Source: Stemphylium vesicarium
Lineage: Eukaryota > Ascomycota > Dothideomycetes > Pleosporales > Pleosporaceae
Assembly: GCA_004380135.1 (NCBI GenBank)
Contig: QXCR01000078.1
Coordinates: 1-64,000 of the forward strand
Direction: 5' to 3'
Length of the DNA stretch: 64,000 nucleotides
Shown here: piece after piece, positions 56,604 to 64,000 of the stretch
Layout of the letters: every line of letters begins with the position of its first letter
Position numbering within the stretch: the first letter of the stretch is position 1
Notes under the pieces: model-generated
Seen by the model: only the letters and a program-made list of their open reading frames with translations
Database searches by the model: none
Told to the model about the DNA's origin: nothing
Position numbers and translations under genes: made by a program

Positions 56604-57000
56604 TAGCTAGAAGGATCGCGCGGTCATGTATATAAACGCACTGCACGTCGCAGACAGCTTCTCTTCTCCTTTGTTAACATCACTCTCTTCTTCTCTACGC
56701 GAAAATGACGAGTACAACGATACATGACTGCTATTTGCCTCATAAAGCAGCACTGAACATGAACTATGGGGCTTTTGTCTCTCTTCCCTTCTTCACAGCT
56801 TCCTCCCCTCGTGTAGCTGGAGATACAGCGCAGCCATGTGTATAAAAGCACTGCCCGTCGCCGACTACATCTTCTTTCTTCTGCTAAGATTATTCTTTTC
56901 TCCTTTGCACGAAAATGACGAAGGGCAGAACTCATGCTTTCTCCCCGTCTTTGAAAATTTCATGTGAGCCGTTCATGGCGCTTCTGCCTCGTCTCTCTTC
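56604..57000 (+). repeat. Tandem duplication, 210-bp period, promoter-like unit
   Basis: TAGCT at 56604 and 56814, CATGTATATAAACGCACTGC at 56625 and CATGTGTATAAAAGCACTGC at 56835, and GAAAATGACGA at 56701 and 56911 are each exactly 210 bp apart. Each unit has a TATA box, a pyrimidine-rich leader of about 50 bases, and an ATG. The ATGs open frames of 46 and 29 codons with different sequences. It looks like a duplicated core promoter with leader and start codon. No product recognised. Confidence 0.65.
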
Positions 57001-57964
57001 CTAGGAAAAATACTTATCCTGGAGAAACATGTATCGTACTCTTCCATTCACGCTATGAATAGATAAGCGTCAACAAAAGCTCGATCCAACAGCTCCATTT
57101 TTGCAAAAGAAAAAGTCGCGGAGTACGCTCGCGCTGGGAAAATCTCGAAAGGATTCCTACTGTGTTCTTCTACCTACACTTCCGCATCGGCCAAGACCCT
57201 TGCTAGCCGGCGCCGGGAGAATAAATAAGTAGCATTTCTGCCACTCTTTAGTTCTTCTATTTCCCTTAACAACTAATTTTACACCATGTACTGGCAACTT
57301 AAAACATGTTGGCAATGCGATATGTGAGATTACTCCGCCTTTCTCGGTTTCACTTCAAAGCCAAGCCAATTTTATCGATGTGTCTGCTGCGCGATCGCAC
57401 TTAATCAACATACTGCGCCGGCGAATTTCCGTTCAAAGGTCAAAATGATAGAGCGTGGTGAAGTATGTAGTACGGTAAATTGGTAAAACTTTGATGAATT
57501 CTTGTCAAAAGCATGCGGGCTTTCCTATGTCTTGGGGTTTTCACCACATGAGATGGTGCAGTAGAAGGAGAAGAGAAGTAAGCTAGATGTGAAATATTGT
57601 ATTGGGAATGCTTAAGTTGATCGGGACATGTGGGAGATGTGTATGAAAATTCTTTCCACTTGATTTGTAGTTAAAACGTTAGAAGTGCGATAGACCTTGT
57701 TTGAATAAGAAAGAGGTAGGAGAAATAGCTGTGACCCGTCGTGCAGTTTCACATGGGTGCTCCAAGAAACAGTTGTTCACAATTCATGTGCTGATTAGTT
57801 CCTTCGATTCCGAAGAAGATAGAGAAAAAACGAGTCTTCCTCCGATATTAAATCCTCGACCCCGACCGAACCACAAACCTCGCATCCTAGTGCAACAGCC
57901 TTCTCACCCACTAAGAACATCGCAACCCTCACCAACGCCTCAACAACCTCAGCACCACACCCAA

Positions 57965-58213
57965 TTACAGACTGCACTTCCTATACCCAAAGTCCCCGCA
58001 TCTAACCGTAAATTGAATCTGCTTCTCCACTCCGTTCTGCAACACCATGCGCTCATAGTCTCTCGTCGAACTCCTCGCACCGCGATAAATTCCGCACATA
58101 TTAGACATATTAGGTTTATTCCCGTTTACGACGCCGACTTCATTCGCGGTACCGCCAATGTCCTCGCACATTTGAGCGGCGTGCAGGTCGTGCCAGGCGT
58201 TGAGATCGGACAT
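57965..58213 (-). CDS. Small Cys-containing ORF of unknown function
   Basis: ATG at 58213, 82 codons, including MSDLNAWHDLHAAQMCED and MCGIYRGARSSTRDYERMV. The frame is open upstream of the ATG for about 40 more codons, including a hydrophobic LFLAPLLALF segment, but without another ATG. Downstream it stops just before a shifted frame that also looks coding-like. It could be an exon of a gene with introns I cannot place, or a decayed gene. Family not recognised. Confidence 0.25.
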   Translation of the reverse strand: MSDLNAWHDLHAAQMCEDIGGTANEVGVVNGNKPNMSNMCGIYRGARSSTRDYERMVLQNGVEKQIQFTVRCGDFGYRKCSL

Positions 58214-58930
58214 CTCGGACCAGGTGTAGTAGATGACGCAGTTTTTGAAGAGGGCTAGCAGCGGGGCGAGGAAGAGGGGGGTTAGTTTAGGGGGATTTGG
58301 GGGGTAGGTTAGGGTTGTGAATAGGTATGGAGGCGCTCATTGTAGATAGGAGAGGCTTATAAATCTCTTTAGGGGTGTTTTAGGGTAGGGAATGGGTGGA
58401 GTGATAGGCTTGTAGTGTGGTTGGGTACAGAAGGAAGTAGTCTGGATCGTGTTCCTTCGTTTCCTTTTTTATATGAGAATTTCCAGTCGAGCGTCGTATG
58501 AACCGTTATCTAAAATATCAAGAGGGCTACGGTATCTTTTCCAAGCAAGTTGCCTGGCCTTTGCACAGTTCTTTACGCGTAGTCGGCTGTTTCTTTCCTC
58601 GCTTGGCGTAGTTTAGGGCCGAATCTCGTCATTTCCATTGTAGGACGGGGTTGGATCTTGTGCATATCTCTCTATACTTCGGTCCCGATGTAGTCCAAGC
58701 CACCCAATACTGATAGCCATTTCGTGTTCCTACAGTGCGCGCGCAGGATGGCCGAATACGTCGATTTGCCCCAATACACTCATAAAAGCAGGAGGCTTTA
58801 GAGCTATAGGCGATAGATTTTGTTGTAAGAAAGGCTATCGGAGTACTTTTCCAATCTATGCATTAGATCTTGTCACTACTATGGTAGTGAATAAGTCAGG
58901 TCAGTCATGTCGCGCACTGACCGCAAAAAA

Positions 58931-59020
58931 CACGAAAATTAGCTCTCCCGTAGAAGCCGCCGGAACCGTAGTATTCAAAAGGCGTCAGAGCGCCTTCCGA
59001 GTTGACGTCTAATTTTCGTG
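58931..59020. repeat. Inverted-repeat element with 12-bp arms
   Basis: CACGAAAATTAG (58931-58942) and CTAATTTTCGTG (59009-59020) are exact reverse complements 66 bp apart. A CTGAC occurs just outside the left arm and its complement GTCAG outside the right. An inner hairpin AAGGCG/CGCCTT (58979-58996) lies in the spacer. Could be a small MITE or a structured RNA. Confidence 0.5.
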
Positions 59021-59062
59021 CATTAGTCAGCTCATAGCGTGCACCCCCCGTTAATCGAGCAA

Positions 59063-59280
59063 CTAATCATAGTTACCCTGTTAGAATTTCCATGGTGTGG
59101 TAAATAGTGGTATAGAGAAAGGGGCGGTAGAGCCAGGACCTTAGCTTGAGGATGCGGGCTTACATGTTGAAAGAAAGTTCGTGTTTGGGTGCCGTGTCCA
59201 TTCGTGGCCGAGTTGGGGGCGGTCGGGGAGGAGACTTTGGAGCATTCAATCGCACTTTTCTTCTTTGAGTGAGAGGGCAT
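59063..59280 (-). CDS. Possible 43-aa spliced microprotein
   Basis: ATG at 59280 opens 39 codons (Ser/Lys/Thr-rich, starting MPSHSKKKSAIE), then a GTAAGC donor at 59163. A canonical TTCTAACAG acceptor at 59078 joins five last codons (GNYD, stop). The splice signals are good, but the protein has no recognised family and the case rests on the intron alone. Confidence 0.25.
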
Positions 59281-59903
59281 GGAAAATATGGAATGCGCAG
59301 AGTATTTATTGCTGGATAATGATGACGTTGACTGAGGTGGTGGCGAGATGGTGTGGTAGCTACCGTCCGATGTTGTAGAAACGCGCTAAAGCTTATCGCG
59401 CCGCTGACTACGCCTGGGTGTAGTGCTGTAAGCAAAGGTTTAGGCTACTGTAAGCTGAGCCTACTAACGGTAGCTAAGTCGGAGCTACGCATCAATCCTA
59501 GAGCGCTCGTATGATTTGCACTGTAAAACCACTACACTTTTCTCTTTCCACATCAATACATGAAGCATTCTTACCCCGTGTCGAACTCGCAATGCCTCAA
59601 GAAACTCTTCAATAATCACATTTTTGCCCTATCATGCGATGGAAGTCTTTCTAATTAACAATGTAAGCATTTTTAGCTGCGTCGCCTGCGTATCCAGCGC
59701 CATGTAGCATCCAACTATTATCGTATCAACCGCCAGCCCCCCTTTTGCAACAATATCACAATCGCCTAAACGAGGCTTTCCGAGTCTATCGCCCAAAGAA
59801 ATAGCGCCAATGGCCAAGATGCAAAGCCGCTAATGGCAAACCCCCTCCCAAAATTTGTGCGTTCTGGTGAAAAGAAAGTTGACGGTGTCGATATAGGAGG
59901 GGT

Positions 59904-60746
59904 TTAGTTCGCCGCGCCCTGGTACCGCGTCTTTCCGACGGTGAAGGGAACGTAGCGGTATTTGATCATGTGCTGGATTTGTCGGCGCACTGTTGAGTGT
60001 TAGTAGTCCACGTCAATTCTCAGATGTCGTTTGGAACTTACTGGTCAGTCCGAACAGAATCAACCAGTACACAACCAAGACGGGCCAGAAGACGGGCAGG
60101 TTGAAGATTTCAAACCAACTGCAGAAGAAACCAATGGCAATAGCCTTTGTGGTCGAGTACCAGAACTTGAACTCGGGCAGTCTGCGGACAAAAGGTCGGA
60201 ACTCCTGATCTTCTTTTGTGGGCAGGCCTGAGGCGTTGCCATCTTCCATGCCTTCATCTTGTTCGAGCGCAGGGTCGAATTTGGGGGAGAGGAAGGCGAG
60301 GAAAAGGTTCAGGAGGTAGATGCCGAGTGAGTATGCGACTATGGTGTGCATGTTAGTGAGGATGATCATTGATGCTGGTGCCTTGCGGAGGCGATATTGG
60401 GATAGCGGGGGACATGTCGGGGGGAAGGAAGGAAGGAAGACATACCGATGTACCATCCTTGGGCGAAGAATATGCGCAGACCGAAGAGGAGGAAGAGGGT
60501 TGCTGTTCCTCCCCATCGGTATGGCGTGTATGGTGTTGACTTGTCGAGGTATGCCTGGAACATCTGCGCAGCGCATTAGCAGGGGCGCTATATGTCCACA
60601 ACCAGTGCATTTTCCATCTCCTTTTTCATCTTCTCATGTTCTCTAATTCAATGCGCCAGGGTTTGGTGGAGACGACATACCCGTCCATACTTTGTTGTTT
60701 GCGCTGTTACGGCTGAGAAGGGGGTATCGGGCTCGGGGGAATCCAT
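59904..60746 (-). CDS. RER1: RER1, ER retrieval receptor
   Basis: Four exons (60681-60746, 60446-60563, 60042-60338, 59904-59989) give 188 aa. The family signature is near-complete: YLDKSTPYTPYRW, AQGWYI, YSLGIYLLNLFLAFLSPKFDP, EEFRPFVRRLPEFKFW-type segment (here DQEFRPFVRRLPEFKFW) and HMIKYRYVPF. Four membrane helices. It returns escaped ER membrane proteins from the cis-Golgi by COPI vesicles. The first two introns flank a short exon that starts exactly at the conserved region. It shares a 393-bp divergent promoter with the enoyl-CoA hydratase. Confidence 0.96.
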
Positions 60747-61139
60747 GGTTGCGTCGCTTTACGCTCGGGTAAGTGTATTCGATGATGCGGCCTGGTAGAT
60801 GCGATAGAAGCGATGTACGTGGTGGGAATTGTTGGGTGCAGCAGGGGCGAGTTGTTGAGTCGTGTCAAAATACTGAGCCCGCGTACAAGGCTGGGGCTTA
60901 GATGGCGGCACATCAGGATTGCGCTAGTACCAAGGCGGTTGGTCGCGCAACAGGCAGCTTCCCAGCGATTCCAGGCTTTGGCGGGCGTCCGTTGCTCGCG
61001 GGCGCTTTACCGAGGTGCCGATGCTACCCACCTGAATGGAGCTATGAGCTCACCCGCTGAAACTGTGCTTCTCTGATGTAATTCTTCCAATCTTGCAAGA
61101 GCTGGACTCGAAGAAAAAGCTCGATTGCCGATACACACG
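60747..61139. promoter_or_regulatory. Divergent promoter RER1 / enoyl-CoA hydratase
   Basis: 393 bp between two start codons; no repeat or small ORF of note. Confidence 0.5.
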
Positions 61140-62097
61140 ATGCAGGCGTTCCGATCAGCACCAAGACTAGCCTCACAGTTCCGGTCAACGGGTCTGCCTA
61201 GGCTTGCGAGGGGATACGCTACCGACAGATCATACGAGCATCTGCTTGTTTCGACGCCAAAGAATGGCGTAGGTTTGAGTAAGTCAGAAGTCTCTTTCAA
61301 TGCTGCGTTGCTTCGGGATGCAGTAGTACAAGAAACATTCTCTGGTCAGTCACTAACAATACTCAGTCCAACTCAACCGACCCAAGGCCCTCAATGCACT
61401 CTCCACCCCGCTTATCCTCGAGGTCAACCAAGCCCTACGCGACTTCCAAAATGCAAACGACATCGGCGCCATCGTCCTCACCGGCTCGGAAAGGGCTTTT
61501 GCGGCGGGCGCAGACATCAAGGAGATGAAGGACCTTACATTCAGCGACGCATACGGAAAAGACTTCATCGAGTCGTGGTCAGATCTGGTCACGTTTCTCA
61601 AAAAGCCACTCATCACTGCCGTCAACGGATATGCCCTGGGTGGAGGCTGTGAGCTCGCCATGATGGGCGACATTATGTACGCAGGACCCAAGGCCATGTT
61701 CGGACAGCCAGAGATCAAATTGGGCACTATCCCCGGTGCAGGTGGATCACAGCGTCTGACCAAGGCGATTGGAAAATCAAGGGCCATGGAGACCATTCTC
61801 ACAGGCGACAACATTACTGCAAAGCAAGCAGGCGAATGGGGTCTTGTCGCAAAGGTGTTTGAGACACCGGAGGAGTGTGTCGATGGTGCTATTGCGACAG
61901 CAGCCAAGATTGCTTCTTACAGCCAAATCGCTGTCAAGGCGGCCAAGGAGGTTGTGAACAAGAGCCAAGAATTAGGTATCCGGGAAGGTGTCGAGTATGA
62001 GAGGAGGGTGTTCCATGGTCTGTTTGGAAGCGAGGATCAGAAGATTGGTATGGCAGCGTTTGCAGCCAAGGCGAGGCCTGAATGGCAAAACAAATAG
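61140..62097 (+). CDS. Enoyl-CoA hydratase, mitochondrial (ECHS1-like)
   Basis: Two exons (61140-61278, 61367-62097) give 289 aa. The basic, Arg/Ser-rich N-terminus with LARGYA is a mitochondrial presequence. The crotonase core follows: LNRPKALNAL, AGADIKEM, NGYALGGGCELAMMGD and QPEIKLGTIPGAGGSQRL, in which the two catalytic glutamates are conserved. It hydrates 2-enoyl-CoA in beta-oxidation and branched amino-acid breakdown. Length matches human ECHS1. Splicing joins GVGL to IQLNRP. Confidence 0.96.
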
Positions 62098-62372
62098 GAT
62101 TGCTGAGAATACAGTTCCAGCTTTCTTCAATGAAATAAATAAAGTATCAATGTTCATTAGACAATACGCGCGCATTGTTGAAGACCGTGATGCGAACGGC
62201 AAAATGCATCCCATCTCATCTCAATACAGCTAGACGTGCCTCGGCATACCCGATAAGCTTATCGCGCATGACAACCCGCGCACGCGCGTGGATGACGCGA
62301 GCACTGTGGGGAGACTCCATGAAACCCCATCTGACATGCCTCTCATCACGCATCCTCTCTTTAACCTTCACC

Positions 62373-64000
62373 ATGGACACAACTCCACCGTGGATGCGCG
62401 ACGCTCTCCGGTTTGCTTTGACAGCGACTGCATCTACCCCAGCGCCCTGGTTCCAGCATGAATACGATGCTTTCAAAGCTGTCGGCGGCGGCGACCTTGT
62501 AGATCCGGATGACCCTGGGAAAGACCCGCGCTTCAGAAAACTCGTCGAAGCAATCCTGTTTAGCAGACGATTCCTGAACACGTATAATTTGGTTCTAGTA
62601 GGCGTGCTGTTGGTGTTTACCATATGGCACTGGGGCGAGAAGTTTGTGTTGCGCAGGCGCAGGCAGGGAGCTGGTACGAAGAAGAATGACAAGGTCGGCA
62701 GCGCGGAAGATGCGGAGGCTTGGAGCAGCTCAAGCAGCACTATAGAGGGAAGTGCGACACCGCCAGGAAGCATCGCCACAAATAAAAGAAACGGGGCCGA
62801 CGAATCGAGCCCTCTACTTCCTTCGCGACGACCACGACACCCGAGCGCTGGAATATGGCGACCGTACTATATCCTCAAAGCCGCTCTCCAGTACCAGCCG
62901 CCTCGTGTACCCATCATTCGCAAGTCCCTTCCCACCAACGCCGTCTCGCTTCTCGTCCTCGCATGGATCGGTTTGATCATCTTCTACAACTTCTACCGCA
63001 TGCCCTTGACTTTTACATACCTCTTCGTCTTCGCCGACAGATGTGGTATTGCCTTCATCACAAATCTTCCTCTCCTATATCTTCTTGCTGCGAAGAATCA
63101 GCCGATAAAGTTTTTGACGGGCCACTCCTACGAGAGCTTGAACATATTCCACCGAAGAGTAGGCGAAGTCATGTGTCTGGAAGCATTTCTGCATTTCCTG
63201 GGCATGGTGGTTGTGTGGTACGGTATGCTGAGGCATCTGGGCTTCACGCTTGCCAGATTCCTATTCAACCGCGTGGTCCTGCTAGGTTTGGCTGCCTTCA
63301 TCGCATACGAGCTGATCTACTTTACGAGTCTGGGCAGTTTCCGACAGAGATGGTACGAGATATTCCTAGGCCTGCACATCATCCTCCAGGTCGCTGGACT
63401 AGTATTCTTGTGGTTCCACCATCATACTTCGAGACCATACGTCGGCATATCTCTCGCAATCTTTCTCATCGATCGACTGGTATACCGACTGTGGCTAAAA
63501 TCGAGCACGCACCCAGCAACCCTCACCGTCCTTGAAGATGACGAGACTCTTCTTCTATCCGCAAACTGGGAAGTCTTACCTAAGAGATTCGCAGCACCAA
63601 CAAACATGAAGCATGGCTGGAACCCCGACGAACACGTGTTCATTTCTGTACCCGCGATATCCCGCAAACACGCCATACAATCCCATCCTTTCACCATCTT
63701 TTCCGCTGCTCCAACATCGAAACAGGACGCACAAGGAAACCACGCTTGGTTCACCCTCCTGATCCGCGCCCAAGCCGAATCAGGCTTCACTCACACCCTT
63801 CTCCAACACGCGCGCCTCACGCCACACACCCGCATCCGCCTCGACGGTCCCTATGGCTCTTCGCACGCTCTGGATATGCTCGAAGCCTCTTCAACTGCCA
63901 TCCTCATCGCAGGCGGTTCTGGAATCGCAGTAGCATACCCACTTCTCCACTCCCTCCTGTGCCCCTCCTCTTCCGCTGACCCCGAAACTGCCGTCGTAAA
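62373..64000 (+). CDS. Ferric reductase-type transmembrane oxidoreductase, 3' end outside the window
   Basis: ATG at 62373 opens an uninterrupted frame to the window end (at least 542 residues), with no intron. A short N-terminal part and first helix are followed by a hydrophilic loop (Ser/Arg-rich). Then comes the ferric-reductase heme domain with GHSYESLNIFHRRVG, FLHFLG and LGLHIILQVAG supplying the paired histidines. The FAD-binding HPFTIFSA and an NADPH-binding GGSGIAVAYPL follow. Family: fungal FRE metalloreductases, which reduce Fe3+ or Cu2+ at the plasma or vacuolar membrane before uptake. The C-terminal NAD(P)H part is cut by the window edge. Confidence 0.9.
   Translation, partial: MDTTPPWMRDALRFALTATASTPAPWFQHEYDAFKAVGGGDLVDPDDPGKDPRFRKLVEAILFSRRFLNTYNLVLVGVLLVFTIWHWGEKFVLRRRRQGAGTKKNDKVGSAEDAEAWSSSSSTIEGSATPPGSIATNKRNGADESSPLLPSRRPRHPSAGIWRPYYILKAALQYQPPRVPIIRKSLPTNAVSLLVLAWIGLIIFYNFYRMPLTFTYLFVFADRCGIAFITNLPLLYLLAAKNQPIKFLTGHSYESLNIFHRRVGEVMCLEAFLHFLGMVVVWYGMLRHLGFTLARFLFNRVVLLGLAAFIAYELIYFTSLGSFRQRWYEIFLGLHIILQVAGLVFLWFHHHTSRPYVGISLAIFLIDRLVYRLWLKSSTHPATLTVLEDDETLLLSANWEVLPKRFAAPTNMKHGWNPDEHVFISVPAISRKHAIQSHPFTIFSAAPTSKQDAQGNHAWFTLLIRAQAESGFTHTLLQHARLTPHTRIRLDGPYGSSHALDMLEASSTAILIAGGSGIAVAYPLLHSLLCPSSSADPETAVV

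Larger units (their letters stand above)
55415..59903. other. 4.5-kb gene-poor region between SKI2 and RER1
   Basis: No gene with a recognisable product. It contains several TATAAA-type boxes, the 210-bp tandem duplication, an inverted-repeat element, and two weak small-ORF candidates listed separately. The left end has an (AAGCG)n run near 55455-55475 downstream of SKI2. Confidence 0.55.

Noticed and set aside
57701..58258. 185-codon plus-strand ORF
   Set aside because: It begins with TTG, has a Pro/His/Gln-rich composition without pattern, and overlaps the more protein-like minus-strand frame.
59555..59610. tRNA-like GTTCGA stretch (minus strand)
   Set aside because: Flanking bases cannot form the T-arm stem or an acceptor stem; no tRNA gene was found anywhere in the window.

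Overview
The window is a stretch of filamentous ascomycete chromosome, most likely Pezizomycotina and probably Dothideomycetes/Pleosporales. The evidence is the short (about 45-110 bp) GT-AG introns with CTAAC-type branch points, a fungal non-reducing polyketide synthase cluster, Zn2Cys6 and homeobox regulators, and clear fungal versions of RER1, SKI2, THOC1, CSM3 and eIF4G. The class and order are inference from gene style; no marker gene here proves them.

Left edge (1-2.1 kb): AT-rich, gene-poor DNA with an inverted-repeat element, a hairpin and a diverged tandem duplication. The secondary-metabolite region follows (about 2.1-26.8 kb). A short-chain dehydrogenase (2.1-3.2 kb, minus), a disrupted ORF and a seven-helix rhodopsin-domain membrane protein lie at its left flank. 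The core is a non-reducing PKS of 1806 aa (SAT-KS-AT-PT-ACP, no thioesterase). After it come four consecutive divergent pairs: GST-like/FAD monooxygenase, O-methyltransferase/P450, NmrA-like SDR/extended SDR reductase, and AflR-like Zn2Cys6 regulator/metallo-beta-lactamase thioesterase. A secreted SnoaL-like gene with an in-frame stop ends it. The TE-less PKS plus a separate metallo-beta-lactamase hydrolase is the atrochrysone carboxylic acid synthase/thioesterase arrangement known from emodin, monodictyphenone and related anthraquinone or tetracycline-like pathways. Hydroxylation, reduction and O-methylation would follow. The exact product cannot be read from sequence. A 7-bp motif (TCGCCGA on either strand) occurs in the PKS promoter and in all four divergent promoters, so it is a candidate site for the cluster regulator.

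Housekeeping region (26.9-33.4 kb): a small LEA-like hydrophilic protein and eIF4G. Next is an unusually long gene-poor stretch (33.4-42.2 kb) with dinucleotide microsatellites, a homeobox transcription factor (42.2-43.9 kb), and another gene-poor stretch (44-47.3 kb). Then a compact block: THO complex subunit 1 (minus), CSM3/TIPIN (plus) and SKI2 RNA helicase (plus).

After SKI2 is 4.5 kb without a clear gene (55.4-59.9 kb), holding a precise 210-bp tandem duplication of a promoter-like unit and a short inverted-repeat element. The right end has RER1 (minus), a mitochondrial enoyl-CoA hydratase (plus), and the start of a ferric-reductase-type gene that runs off the window. Exon boundaries were assigned by eye from splice consensus and frame; where given, total coding lengths divide by three.
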